DNA of 64,000 nucleotides from Pseudothioclava arenosa (lineage in GTDB: Bacteria > Pseudomonadota > Alphaproteobacteria > Rhodobacterales > Rhodobacteraceae), in NCBI RefSeq assembly GCF_002358085.1, contig NZ_NTJD01000006.1, forward strand, positions 124,001 through 188,000, read 5' to 3'. Both the position numbers and the translations under genes were made by a program. Of the stretch, positions 19,601 through 28,597 are shown in pieces. The notes beneath the pieces were generated by a model, which had not been told where the DNA came from, did no database searches, and was given only the letters and a program-made list of their open reading frames with translations. How positions within the stretch are numbered: position 1 is the first letter of the stretch; each line of letters starts with the position of its first letter.

Positions 19601-20863
19601 TTGCCCGACGTCGCAGAGACCTCAGCCCCCTCCAGCCCAGAGCCCGCCGGCGGGGCGTCCCGGCGCGTTCTGGTGGTCGACGATTCCCGGATGCAGCGGC
19701 GCATCCTGTCGGCGCAGCTCGCGCGTTCGGGCTATGAGGTGATCGAGGCCGGATCGGCCGAGGAGGGGCTGACACTTTGTGCCGAACGCGCGCCCGACAT
19801 CGTGCTGTCTGACTGGGTGATGCCCGGGATGAACGGGCTCGAATTCTGCCGCGCCTTCCGCGACCAGAACCGCGCCAGCTATGGCTATTTCGTCCTGCTG
19901 ACCTCCAAGAACGACAAGAACGAGGTCGCGCAGGGCCTTGAAAGCGGCGCGGATGATTTCCTGTCGAAACCCGTGAATGGCGAGGAGTTGCGTGCACGTC
20001 TCGCCGCAGGAGAACGGATCCTGACGATGGAGCGCGAGTTGCGGCAAAAGAACCGCCTCCTGCGCGCCGCCCAGGAGGCGATCGAGCGCGACCTCAGCGA
20101 GGCGCGCAAGTTGCAGCAAAGCCTCATCAAGGAGCGGCACCGATCCTTCGGTGCAGCCGAGGTGACGCTGATGCTGCGACCCTCGGGCCATGTCGGAGGC
20201 GATCTTGTCGGGTTCTTCCCGATCAATGCGCGCCGCGTCGGCCTGTTTGGCATCGACGTCTCGGGGCACGGCATCGCCTCGGCCCTGATGACGGCGCGGA
20301 TCGCGGGTTATCTTTCGGGGTCATCGCCCGAGCAGAACGTGGCGCTGATCCTGTCCGAATTCGGCATCTATGACGGGCGCCCCCCGGCCGAGGTCGCGCA
20401 GCATCTGAACACGCTGATCCTCGAAGAGATGGAGACCGAATCCTATTTCACTCTGATCTACGCAGATGTCGATCTGGTCTCGGGCGATGTTTGCCTTGTG
20501 CAGGCCGGGCATCCGCATCCGGCGGTGCAGCGCGCGGATGGCACGGTCGAGTTCCTCGGTCAGGGCGGGCTACCGATCGGGCTTTTGCCGATGGCGGATT
20601 ACGAGCAGGTGACGACGGTTCTCGCGCCCGGAGACCGGCTGTTCCTGATGTCCGACGGCATTACCGAGGCCGCCACCCCGTCCGGAGAGATGCTCTGCGA
20701 AGACGGGCTGAGTCGGTTGATGCGCGATTCGGCCAAGCTACGCGGGCAGGCCTATCTCGACGCGCTGTTCTGGGATCTGAGCGAATATACGCAGGGCAAT
20801 CTTGTCGATGATGTCTCGGCCGTGCTGTTCGAATTCAACGGCGCCAAGACCAATGCCGATTAA
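19601..20863 (+). CDS. Response regulator with C-terminal PP2C-type serine phosphatase (RsbU-like)
   Basis: Two-domain signalling protein (420 aa). Receiver domain about residues 22-140: acidic pair at 27-28, phospho-acceptor Asp71 (LSDWVMPGMNG), conserved Ser/Thr in LLTSK and Lys in SKPV. A coiled-coil linker (about 135-170) leads to a PPM/RsbU phosphatase domain with metal-binding acidic motifs GGDLVGFF, DVSGHGIASAL and LMSDGITEA. Such proteins dephosphorylate anti-sigma antagonists in partner-switching pathways. The start is a TTG at 19601 with only weak GGA upstream, so the N-terminus is uncertain. The stop overlaps the stop of the convergent Nudix gene. Confidence 0.88.
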   Translation: MPDVAETSAPSSPEPAGGASRRVLVVDDSRMQRRILSAQLARSGYEVIEAGSAEEGLTLCAERAPDIVLSDWVMPGMNGLEFCRAFRDQNRASYGYFVLLTSKNDKNEVAQGLESGADDFLSKPVNGEELRARLAAGERILTMERELRQKNRLLRAAQEAIERDLSEARKLQQSLIKERHRSFGAAEVTLMLRPSGHVGGDLVGFFPINARRVGLFGIDVSGHGIASALMTARIAGYLSGSSPEQNVALILSEFGIYDGRPPAEVAQHLNTLILEEMETESYFTLIYADVDLVSGDVCLVQAGHPHPAVQRADGTVEFLGQGGLPIGLLPMADYEQVTTVLAPGDRLFLMSDGITEAATPSGEMLCEDGLSRLMRDSAKLRGQAYLDALFWDLSEYTQGNLVDDVSAVLFEFNGAKTNAD

Positions 20864-21312
20864 CCCCGGCGCAAGAGCCCGATCGCTTGGCGGAGAAAAT
20901 GCCGGTCGCCCGCACTGCCCAGCAGGTTCGCCGCGGCTTCGGGTTGCATCCAGACGGCGGAATGCCCCGGTTCGGTCGGCGGACCGAGGCGATGCACCGG
21001 GCGCGCCAGATAGATCGTGCAGAATTTCTCGGCCCAGATGTCGTATTCGGGCATGTAGGTGAAGCGCCGAAACGCCCCCAACCGGCGCGGCGGGGCGATC
21101 CGGTAGCCGGTCTCTTCATAGACCTCGCGGTGCAGCGCGCGCACCGGGCTTTCGCCCGGGTCGATCCCGCCGCCGGGCAGTTGATACTCCGGCACCGGCG
21201 CCGCCTTATGCGTGACCAGCACCTCTCCGTCCCGCCAGAGCACCGCATAGGCCCCGGCGCGCCGCCGGTATTTCTGATCGCCCTGCACCGGCTCGCCGAA
21301 ACGTCGGATCAT
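20860..21312 (-). CDS. Nudix hydrolase
   Basis: Nudix-family pyrophosphohydrolase (150 aa). The Nudix box GGGIDPGESPVRALHREVYE plus ETGY is complete, preceded by LVTHKAAPVPEYQLP. Substrate cannot be read from sequence; related Rhodobacteraceae proteins are only annotated as Nudix hydrolases. The start at 21312 has GGGGGA upstream. It is divergent from hslO, and its stop overlaps that of the PP2C response regulator (TTAA shared). Confidence 0.88.
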   Translation of the reverse strand: MIRRFGEPVQGDQKYRRRAGAYAVLWRDGEVLVTHKAAPVPEYQLPGGGIDPGESPVRALHREVYEETGYRIAPPRRLGAFRRFTYMPEYDIWAEKFCTIYLARPVHRLGPPTEPGHSAVWMQPEAAANLLGSAGDRHFLRQAIGLLRRG

Positions 21313-21320
21313 CTTTCCCC

Positions 21321-21349
21321 CTTGGGTCTGCGGTTGTGCACCCTATATA
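21321..21349 (+). promoter_or_regulatory. Possible heat-shock-type promoter of hslO
   Basis: CTTGGG (21321-21326) and CCTATATA (21342-21349) in the 101-bp gap before hslO. The -10 resembles alphaproteobacterial RpoH sites (CTTGaa...CYTATAT), and Hsp33 is a heat-shock/oxidative-stress protein. A sigma-70 promoter is equally possible. Confidence 0.4.
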
Positions 21350-21413
21350 GGCACGGTATTCAAGCGCGCGACAGGCCCTCGATGGCCATTTTCGCGCCCT
21401 TCAAGGACAAGCC

Positions 21414-22445
21414 ATGACGACGCTTTCGCAAATCGCCTGGGACGATACCGTCCTGCCGTTCCAACTCGACCGCTCGGATATCCGGGGACGAGTGGCACGT
21501 CTTGACGGCGTTCTCGAGAACGTTCTCGCCCAGCACAACTACCCCGCCGTGATCGAGACCCTCGTGGCCGAAATCGCCCTTCTGACCGCGCTGATCGGAC
21601 AGACCGTGAAGCTGCGCTGGAAGCTTTCGCTTCAGGTGCGCGGCTCGGGTCCGATCCGTATCCTCGCGACCGATTACTACGCCCCCACCGAAGAGGGGGC
21701 GCCCGCCCGCATTCGCGGCTGGGCCAGCTTTGACGCCGAAACCCTCGACCCGAATGCCGATCCGTTCAGCCAGATCGGCGATGGCTACTTTGCAATCCTG
21801 ATTGATCAGGGGCAGGGCACGACGCCCTATCAGGGCATCACGCCGCTCGCCGGCGGCTCGCTTTCGGCCTGCGCCGAGACGTATTTCGCGCAATCCGAGC
21901 AGTTGCCGACCCGGTTCTCGCTGGCTTTCGGCCGTTCGACCCTGCCCGGCCAGTCCGAGGCCTGGCGCGCTGGCGGCGTGATGCTGCAGCACATGCCGCC
22001 CGCCTCGCCGCTGCGTGCCGATGCAGGTTCGAGCGAAGCGAGCCTTTTGCAGGCCGAAGACATCCTCGATGACGACCAGCAGGAAAACTGGACGCGCGCC
22101 AACGTGCTTCTGGACACCGTCGAGCAGCTCGAACTGATCGGCCCCACGGTCCAGCCGACCGATCTGCTGGTGCGCCTGTTCCACGAGGAAGCGCCGCGGG
22201 TTTTCGATGCGCAGACCGTGAAATTCGGCTGCACCTGCTCCGAGGACCGCGTGCGTCAGTCGCTCTCGATCTATTCGGCGCGCGAGATGCGCCACATGAT
22301 CAACGACGACGGCCAGGTTACCGCCGATTGCCAGTTCTGCGGCGCACATTACGAGATGCACCCCGAGAGCCTCGGCTTCGAAGCGACGCTGAACCCCGAT
22401 GGCACGCCGAAAGCCGCGGAAGAGGGCGAAAGCTCCGATGTGTGA
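21414..22445 (+). CDS. hslO: Redox-regulated chaperone Hsp33
   Basis: Cytoplasmic holdase activated by oxidative unfolding (343 aa, slightly longer than the usual ~290-330). The C-terminal zinc switch shows the paired motifs GCTCSEDR (CxC) and DCQFCGAHYE (CxxC). The N-terminal domain (DDTVLPFQLDRSDIRGRVARL) and the helical middle are present. The start at 21414 is ATG. The stop overlaps the start of the next Nudix gene by eight bases, suggesting an hslO-nudix-cca operon that continues by overlap into cca. Confidence 0.96.
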   Translation: MTTLSQIAWDDTVLPFQLDRSDIRGRVARLDGVLENVLAQHNYPAVIETLVAEIALLTALIGQTVKLRWKLSLQVRGSGPIRILATDYYAPTEEGAPARIRGWASFDAETLDPNADPFSQIGDGYFAILIDQGQGTTPYQGITPLAGGSLSACAETYFAQSEQLPTRFSLAFGRSTLPGQSEAWRAGGVMLQHMPPASPLRADAGSSEASLLQAEDILDDDQQENWTRANVLLDTVEQLELIGPTVQPTDLLVRLFHEEAPRVFDAQTVKFGCTCSEDRVRQSLSIYSAREMRHMINDDGQVTADCQFCGAHYEMHPESLGFEATLNPDGTPKAAEEGESSDV

Positions 22446-23058
22446 TCCCCTCGCCCCGGTCATCGCCGCTCTGGCCGCGCCGGGGCGGCCTTCGTCGGAT
22501 TACGACCTGAACCCTGAAATCAGCCTTCCGCCGGGCCGCAAGCTGCGCGCGGCGGGGGTCCTCGTGGCCTTTGAGGAGCATCAGGGCGAGCTGCGGCTTT
22601 ACCTGACCAAGCGCGCCCCGCATCTCAAGCACCACCCCGGCCAGATCGCCTTTCCGGGCGGCAAGGTCGACCCCGAAGATGACGGCCCGATCGGCGCGGC
22701 CTTGCGCGAAGCGCAGGAAGAAATCGGGCTCCCACCCGAAAATGTGTCGATTCTGGGTGTGTTAGAGCCGCATGAGACAATTACGGGGTTCCTCGTGACC
22801 CCGGTTCTGGCGCATGTACACACACCTTTCACGCCCCGGCCCGAGGCCGGCGAGGTGGACGAGGTGTTTACCGTGCCCTTTGCGCATATCGCGGACCCCG
22901 CAAATTTCTGGCCCGAACGGCGGCGCTGGCTCGGGACGTGGCGCAGCTATTACGTGGCACCTTACGGGCCCTATTACATCTGGGGCGCGACTGCGCGTAT
23001 GCTGCGGACATTGGCGGACCGGATGAAGGCGCATGAAGATCACGGCCGACTGGCTTGA
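22438..23058 (+). CDS. Nudix hydrolase, coenzyme A pyrophosphatase (NudL) type
   Basis: CoA diphosphatase-like Nudix protein (206 aa), expected to cleave CoA to phosphopantetheine and 3',5'-ADP. The CoA-specific motif LTKRAPHLKHHPGQIAFPGG precedes the Nudix box (GGKVDPEDDGPIGAALREAQ, EEIGL), the combination diagnostic of the CoAse family. The start at 22438 overlaps hslO by eight bases and the 3' end overlaps cca by 26 bases. A longer frame from 22399 lies inside hslO and is not favoured. Confidence 0.92.
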   Translation: MCDPLAPVIAALAAPGRPSSDYDLNPEISLPPGRKLRAAGVLVAFEEHQGELRLYLTKRAPHLKHHPGQIAFPGGKVDPEDDGPIGAALREAQEEIGLPPENVSILGVLEPHETITGFLVTPVLAHVHTPFTPRPEAGEVDEVFTVPFAHIADPANFWPERRRWLGTWRSYYVAPYGPYYIWGATARMLRTLADRMKAHEDHGRLA

Positions 23059-24187
23059 AGACGAAACTACGCAGGCAGTGCTGCGCCTTCTGAACGAGGC
23101 AGGGCATCAGGCCTATCTGGTCGGCGGCTGCGTGCGTAACGCGCTTTTGGGCGCGCCGGTGTCCGACCTCGATATCGCCACGGATGCCCACCCCGAACGT
23201 GTGATCGAACTGGCGCCTCAGGGCGGGTTTAAGGCGGTTCCGACGGGAATTGACCACGGCACGGTGACGCTCGTGCGTGAGGGCGCCGTCTTTGAAATCA
23301 CCACGTTTCGCCGTGATATAGAGACGTTTGGCCGCCATGCGACGGTCGCGTTTTCGGACGATATCCTCGACGATGCGCAGCGACGCGACTTCACGATGAA
23401 TGCGCTCTATCTGGCTGCGTCGGGCGCAGTTCTCGACCCGATCGGCGAAGGGCTCGAGGATCTTGCCCGGCGGCATGTGCGCTTTGTCGGCGATGCCGAA
23501 GACCGGATCCGCGAAGATTACCTGCGCATCCTGCGGTTCTTCCGCTTCACCGCCTGGTACGGCGCGCCGGATGACGGGTTCGACCCTGACGGACTGGCGG
23601 CCTCGGCTGCGAATTGTGCTGGAATAGGGTCTTTATCCAAGGAACGGATCGGGCACGAGATGCGCAAGCTCCTGGCCGCGCCCGATCCGTCACGCGCACT
23701 GGCGAGCATGGCACAAACCGGCGTTCTGGCGCAGGTCATCGCGGGCGCGGACCCGAAACACCTCGGGCCGCTGGTCCATCTTGAAGAGCTTCATGCCCCC
23801 GGGCAGGCCGATTGGCTGATGCGGCTTGCCGTTCTGGGCGGAGAGGCACCCGATGACGCCCTGCGACTGTCCCGCAACGAAACACGCCGATTGGCGCGCC
23901 TGCGCGATCATCTGGGCTCCGGCGAGGGCGCAGCCGAGCTGGGCTATCGCATCGGCGCCGAGGATGCACGGGCAGTGTTGCTTCTGCGCGCGGCCCTGTT
24001 CGAGGCTCATTTCGACCCTGTTTCACTGCAAAACGCCGATTTCGGGGCCGCCGCCAAACTGCCGATCCGGGCCGCAGACCTTGCCGATCGGTTCTCGGGG
24101 CCCGCGCTTGGCGCGGCGCTGCGTGACCGCGAAGCCCGCTGGATCGCCTCCGGATTCACTTTGTCGCGCGCAGATCTGCTGGCCTGA
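23033..24187 (+). CDS. cca: CCA tRNA nucleotidyltransferase / poly(A) polymerase family
   Basis: Class II nucleotidyltransferase (384 aa) that adds or repairs the 3' CCA of tRNAs. The catalytic head shows LVGGCVRNALLG and the metal-binding DLDIAT, followed by RRDFTMNALYL and the RNA-binding EDRIREDYLRILRFFRF. The family also includes poly(A) polymerases, but a CCA-adding role is usual for this gene in the group. Overlaps the preceding Nudix gene by 26 bases. The single tRNA in this window encodes its CCA. Confidence 0.92.
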   Translation: MKITADWLEDETTQAVLRLLNEAGHQAYLVGGCVRNALLGAPVSDLDIATDAHPERVIELAPQGGFKAVPTGIDHGTVTLVREGAVFEITTFRRDIETFGRHATVAFSDDILDDAQRRDFTMNALYLAASGAVLDPIGEGLEDLARRHVRFVGDAEDRIREDYLRILRFFRFTAWYGAPDDGFDPDGLAASAANCAGIGSLSKERIGHEMRKLLAAPDPSRALASMAQTGVLAQVIAGADPKHLGPLVHLEELHAPGQADWLMRLAVLGGEAPDDALRLSRNETRRLARLRDHLGSGEGAAELGYRIGAEDARAVLLLRAALFEAHFDPVSLQNADFGAAAKLPIRAADLADRFSGPALGAALRDREARWIASGFTLSRADLLA

Positions 24188-24213
24188 TCTGCAGGCCGCG
24201 CTATAACAAACAC

Positions 24214-26049
24214 ATGTTCCTGCGCCCTGATCCTTTTCGCCCCGCCGACGGGCCGCCCCCGCGGCAGCTGGGCGGGTTTTTCCGCTGGTCGCTCAAGGGC
24301 AGCTGGCCGATCATCGCCCTCGATGCCAGCTTCTCGGCGCTGGCAGGCTCGATGGAGGCCCTTTCGGCGCTGTTGCTGGGCTGGGTGATCGACGCGACGC
24401 TCGCCGCGGAACCCGATACGGTGTTTTCTGGCAATCTTTGGCTGATCGTCGGGTTCGTGGCCTTTTACATGCTGGTACGCCCCGCGATCTTCGGGATCAG
24501 CGCGGCCTCGACCAATGTTCTGCTGATGCCCACGGTGTTTCCGCAGGTTCTGGCCCGGCTGCACCGCTGGACGATGGGCCAATCGGTCACGTTTTTCGAC
24601 AATGATTTCGCCGGACGGATCGCGCAAAAGCAGATGCAGACGGCCAATGCGGTCACGCAGACCGTCTCCGAGATCAACAACACCGGGTTTTTCGCGCTTT
24701 CCTCGATCATCGGCTCGATCGTCGTGCTGATCGGGATCGAGGCCTGGGGCGCGGTGGCGCTGGGCCTCTGGCTGATTGTCTATGTCGCCCTGATCCAGGC
24801 GTTTCTGCCGCATGTCCGGGGGCGCTCCAAGGCGAATGCCGGTGCTCGGGCAATGGTGACCGGGCAGGTCGTCGACACGATCACCAATATCAAGACCGTC
24901 AAGCTTTTCGGCCATTCCGCCCACGAAGACAGCGCTGCGCTTGAAGCGATGCAGGGCTATCGGCGCACGGCGCGGTCTTTCGGGGTGATTTCGGGCTGGT
25001 ACAGGGTCGCTCAGATGGCGTTGTCGGGGCTGTTGCCGGTGATCTTGCTGGGACTCGCGATCGCGATGTGGCAACGCGGCGAGGCGACGCCCGGCGACAT
25101 CGCCGCTGCAGGTGCGATTGCCATCCGGATCGCGCAGATGTCGGGCTGGGTCTCGATGGCGCTGATGGGGATCTGGCGCGCCGTGGGCGAGGTCGAGGAC
25201 GGGATGAAGACCCTGACGCCGCCGCACGGGCTGATCGACCAGCCCGACGCGGGGGCGTTGCAGGTGCCGCGCGGCGAAATCCGTTTCGATCACGTCTCGT
25301 TTGCCTATGGGCAGGCCAAAGGCGGCATCGACGGCATCGAGCTGACGATCCGGCCCGGCGAAAAGATCGGTATCGTGGGTGCCTCGGGCGCGGGGAAATC
25401 GACCCTCGTCGCGCTGCTTTTGCGGCTCTATGACTGCGAAAAAGGCCGGATTCTGATCGATGGCACGGATGTGGCCGCGGTCACGCAGGAAAGCCTGCGC
25501 CGCGTGATCGGGATGGTCACGCAGGAGACCGCGATGTTCAACCGCTCGGCCCGCGAGAACATCCTTTACGGTCGCCCCGACGCCACCGAAGCCGAGATGA
25601 TCGCCGCTGCCAAGGCCGCCGAGGCGCATGAGTTCATCCTCGGACTCAGCGACTCCAGCGGCAATCATGGCTATGAGGCAATGCTGGGCGAGCGTGGCGT
25701 GAAACTGTCGGGCGGGCAGCGCCAGCGGATCGCACTGGCCCGCGCCTTCCTGAAAGATGCGCCGATCCTGGTGCTGGACGAGGCCACCTCGGCGCTGGAC
25801 TCCGAGGTCGAGGCACAGGTGCAATCCGCGCTGCACCGCGTGATGCAGGGCAAGACCGTGCTGGCGATTGCGCACCGGCTTTCGACCATTGCCGAGATGG
25901 ACCGGATCGTCGTGCTCGATCAAGGGCGCATCGTCGAGCAGGGCAATCATGCCGAGCTTCTGGCGATGAACGGGTTCTACGCGCGCTACTGGAACCGGCA
26001 GTCGGGCGGGTTCATCGGCTGTGACGAAAGCCAGAATGCCGCGGAATAG
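24214..26049 (+). CDS. ABC transporter, fused permease-ATPase (exporter type)
   Basis: Half-transporter of the MsbA/Atm1-like exporter class (611 aa), acting as a homodimer at the inner membrane. Six predicted transmembrane helices (residues ~30-320) precede the nucleotide-binding domain with Walker A GASGAGKST, signature LSGGQRQR, Walker B ILVLDEATSALD and H-loop AIAHRLST. Substrate is unknown; similar Rhodobacteraceae proteins are annotated simply as multidrug/lipid exporters. A downstream-ATG start is not needed: the ATG at 24214 begins a conserved cytoplasmic elbow. Confidence 0.92.
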   Translation: MFLRPDPFRPADGPPPRQLGGFFRWSLKGSWPIIALDASFSALAGSMEALSALLLGWVIDATLAAEPDTVFSGNLWLIVGFVAFYMLVRPAIFGISAASTNVLLMPTVFPQVLARLHRWTMGQSVTFFDNDFAGRIAQKQMQTANAVTQTVSEINNTGFFALSSIIGSIVVLIGIEAWGAVALGLWLIVYVALIQAFLPHVRGRSKANAGARAMVTGQVVDTITNIKTVKLFGHSAHEDSAALEAMQGYRRTARSFGVISGWYRVAQMALSGLLPVILLGLAIAMWQRGEATPGDIAAAGAIAIRIAQMSGWVSMALMGIWRAVGEVEDGMKTLTPPHGLIDQPDAGALQVPRGEIRFDHVSFAYGQAKGGIDGIELTIRPGEKIGIVGASGAGKSTLVALLLRLYDCEKGRILIDGTDVAAVTQESLRRVIGMVTQETAMFNRSARENILYGRPDATEAEMIAAAKAAEAHEFILGLSDSSGNHGYEAMLGERGVKLSGGQRQRIALARAFLKDAPILVLDEATSALDSEVEAQVQSALHRVMQGKTVLAIAHRLSTIAEMDRIVVLDQGRIVEQGNHAELLAMNGFYARYWNRQSGGFIGCDESQNAAE

Positions 26050-26103
26050 GGTCTTTTCAGGCCAAGCCTGCGCCTGCTACTGGGGCGTCAAAAGGAGCCT
26101 GCC

Positions 26104-27327
26104 ATGCAAATCACCATAGATCGGCTTTCGATTTCGGCGGACGGGGTCGCGCGCGGCCCCGAGGGCACGGTGCATGTGGCGATGGCCCTGCCCGGCGAGG
26201 TGGTCGAGGGCACGCCTGAGGCCGGGCGCATCGCCGCGCCCAAGATCGTGACGCCCTCGCCCGAGCGGGTGAAGGCCCCCTGCCCGCATTACCGCGCCTG
26301 TGGCGGCTGCCTGTTGCAACACGCTTCCGAGGACTTCACCGCCGCCTGGAAGGCCGATGTGGTGCGCACGGCCCTGTCCGCGCGTGGGATCGAGGCACCC
26401 GAGATCGCCGTGCAAACCTCGCCGCTGCATTCGCGCCGACGGGCCACACTGGCCGGGCGACGCACCAAGAAAGGCACGCTTGTCGGGTTTCACGCGCGCG
26501 GCTCGGATACGCTGGTTGAGGTGGAACAGTGTCTGATCTTGCGCCCCGATCTGCTAGCCGCGCGCCCGATCCTGCAAGAGGCGACGGCGCTTGGCAGCTC
26601 GCGCAAGGGCGAGATCGCCTTTGCCGTGACCCTTTCGGAGGCCGGGCTCGATGTCGCTGCGCAGGGTGGAAAAGAGCTGGATTCTGGCCTGTTTGCGGAA
26701 CTTTCCGCGCTGGCCGAGCGCCATGACCTCGCGCAGCTCAGCTGGAACGGCGAGATGGTGGCCGCGCGGCGCCCGGCGATGCAGCGCTTTGGCGCGGCCC
26801 GCGTGACGCCGCCGCCCGGCGCCTTCCTTCAGGCGACCGCCGAGGGCGAGGCGGCGCTGGTCGGGTTCGTGCGCGAGGCCGTCGCGGGGGCGAAAACCGT
26901 GGCCGATCTGTTCGCGGGCTGCGGCACCTTTGCCCTGCCGCTGGCCGAAGGCGCCGAGGTGCATGCGGTCGAGGGCGAAGCGGCGATGCTGGGCGCGCTC
27001 GACAAGGGCTGGCGGATGGCCGAGGGGCTCAAGCGCGTGACCCACGAGGCGCGCGACCTGTTCCGCCGCCCGCTCCTGCCCGATGAGCTGGTGCGCTATG
27101 ACGCGATCGTGATCGACCCGCCGCGGGCCGGGGCGGAGGCGCAAGTGGCGGAGATCTGCGCCTCGAAAACCTCCGCGCTGGCCTATGTTTCCTGCAATCC
27201 GGTCAGCTTCGCGCGCGATGCGGCCGCGCTGATCGCGGCGGGGTTCCGGCTGGAGCGGCTCTTGGTGGTCGATCAGTTCCGCTACTCGGCGCATGTCGAG
27301 CTTGCATCGCTCTTTCGGCGCGGATAG
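26104..27327 (+). CDS. Class I SAM-dependent RNA methyltransferase, TrmA/RlmD family
   Basis: 5-methyluridine RNA methyltransferase family (407 aa). An N-terminal TRAM-like segment is followed by a predicted [4Fe-4S] site (Cys60, Cys66, Cys69 in CPHYRACGGC plus a later Cys in EQCLIL), then the Rossmann domain with VADLFAGCGTFALPL and the catalytic region SCNP, where Cys attacks C6 of uridine. Whether it acts on 23S rRNA (RlmD/RlmC-like) or tRNA (TrmA-like) cannot be decided from sequence; the Fe-S cluster favours the rRNA enzymes. Confidence 0.9.
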   Translation: MQITIDRLSISADGVARGPEGTVHVAMALPGEVVEGTPEAGRIAAPKIVTPSPERVKAPCPHYRACGGCLLQHASEDFTAAWKADVVRTALSARGIEAPEIAVQTSPLHSRRRATLAGRRTKKGTLVGFHARGSDTLVEVEQCLILRPDLLAARPILQEATALGSSRKGEIAFAVTLSEAGLDVAAQGGKELDSGLFAELSALAERHDLAQLSWNGEMVAARRPAMQRFGAARVTPPPGAFLQATAEGEAALVGFVREAVAGAKTVADLFAGCGTFALPLAEGAEVHAVEGEAAMLGALDKGWRMAEGLKRVTHEARDLFRRPLLPDELVRYDAIVIDPPRAGAEAQVAEICASKTSALAYVSCNPVSFARDAAALIAAGFRLERLLVVDQFRYSAHVELASLFRRG

Positions 27328-27389
27328 GGGCTGCGCAAAATCGTCAATCCATGGCAGGATGGCGGAAAACAAGGGGCACGAGCAGAACC

Positions 27390-27890
27390 ATGACTGGACG
27401 CCGCGATCTGATGCTGGGCGCCACCGCGCTGATGGCGCTTTCCGCCTGTGGCGGCGGCAAGTTCAAGACCTATTCCGGCCCGGCAATCACCGCCGTTCAG
27501 GTCTTCAAGGAAAGCCGCCGGATGTACCTGATCGCCGATCGCGAGGTGGTCAAGGACTACAAGATTTCGCTGGGCGGCGACCCGATCGGGCCGAAACGCT
27601 TCGAGGGCGACGGCAAGACGCCCGAGGGCCCCTACATGATCGACCGGCGCAATCCGAATTCCGCCTATCACCTCTCGCTCGGGGTGTCCTATCCGAACGC
27701 GAGCGACCGCGCCTTTGCCGAGGCGAACGGCAAGAAACCCGGCGGGGACATCTTCATCCACGGGCAGGCCGGCAAGAACAAGGGCCGGGGCCGCGATTGG
27801 ACGGCTGGCTGCATTGCCGTCACCGACGAAGAGATCGAAGAGATCTATTCGATGGTTTCGAACGGCACGCCGATCCACATCTTCCCATGA
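27390..27890 (+). CDS. L,D-transpeptidase (YkuD) lipoprotein
   Basis: Predicted murein-active lipoprotein (166 aa). A short signal peptide ends in a lipobox with Cys20 (LMALSAC-GGG). The YkuD domain has the catalytic signature HGQAGKNKGR followed by DWTAGCIAV, with the nucleophilic Cys in AGC. Family members form 3-3 peptidoglycan cross-links or attach proteins. The ATG at 27390 is chosen because it yields a proper signal peptide; the in-frame start at 27351 would not. It is one of two L,D-transpeptidases around a CAP lipoprotein. Confidence 0.9.
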   Translation: MTGRRDLMLGATALMALSACGGGKFKTYSGPAITAVQVFKESRRMYLIADREVVKDYKISLGGDPIGPKRFEGDGKTPEGPYMIDRRNPNSAYHLSLGVSYPNASDRAFAEANGKKPGGDIFIHGQAGKNKGRGRDWTAGCIAVTDEEIEEIYSMVSNGTPIHIFP

Positions 27891-27891
27891 A

Positions 27892-27916
27892 AAAGGGCCC
27901 CTCGGGGCCCTTTCGC
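27892..27916. terminator. Bidirectional terminator, ldt/CAP lipoprotein
   Basis: Perfect 10-bp stem AAAGGGCCCC / GGGGCCCTTT with a 2-nt loop; A5 on the left gives a T-run on the minus strand for the CAP gene. Confidence 0.88.
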
Positions 27917-27925
27917 TTGCGGGGT

Positions 27926-28435
27926 TCAGTGCCCGGTCAGCATCGTCCACCAGATCTTGCCCGAGGGCTCCTGATACCAGCCGAAACCGATCTGCGTCGA
28001 GGCAGGGTTGAGGATCACGTCGCGCGTGTCGGGCAGCAGCATCCAGGCCGAAAGCGTTTCCAGCTCGGTCTCGTAGGTCTCCGAGATGTTCTCGCCGGTA
28101 ACAGTGCCCATGAAGCCCGCACGCGCCGCCCGATCCAGCGGCGAAGACCCGTCCGAGCCCCAGTGCCACGACCGGTTCTGGCGCGACATGTCCTGCGAAT
28201 GGGCGGCGGCAGCAGCCGAAAGCTGCGAATTCAGAACCATCGGAGCCGTACCCCGCGCGGCGCGCATGGTATTGACCGACTCGACGACACGGAGCGGGAT
28301 CACCTCGGCGTCGCGCGCACCGATCTTGTAGACTTGCGGCAGGGGCTTGCCATCGGGGCCAAGCTGCGGCTCGTTCGACATGCAGGCGCTCAGCGCAAAC
28401 CCGCTGACCAGTAACATTGCGACAACTCGAAACAT
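27926..28435 (-). CDS. CAP/SCP-domain lipoprotein
   Basis: Cysteine-rich-secretory/antigen-5/PR1 (CAP) domain lipoprotein (169 aa). Signal peptide with lipobox Cys18 (GFALSAC-MS). The CAP fold is indicated by ESVNTMRAARGTAPMVLNSQ, the His-containing AAAHSQDMSRQNRSWH, and GENISETYETELETLSAWM. Bacterial CAP proteins are poorly characterised; the closest named example, YkwD, is linked to the cell envelope. Convergent with the first L,D-transpeptidase and divergent from the second. Confidence 0.85.
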   Translation of the reverse strand: MFRVVAMLLVSGFALSACMSNEPQLGPDGKPLPQVYKIGARDAEVIPLRVVESVNTMRAARGTAPMVLNSQLSAAAAAHSQDMSRQNRSWHWGSDGSSPLDRAARAGFMGTVTGENISETYETELETLSAWMLLPDTRDVILNPASTQIGFGWYQEPSGKIWWTMLTGH

Positions 28436-28597
28436 CGGCCTTATCCCCTTGGCATTTGGCCCGACCCTTTACACGTTCACCCTTCGTCGCGCAAACCCAC
28501 AGTTGCGTGAAGGCGCGATGACGCCGGTTTGATTTGCCTTCGTGCGAGTGTCACTCTAGATGCTGCGGAAAGTCGAAATCTGTTCCCGGAGAGAGCC

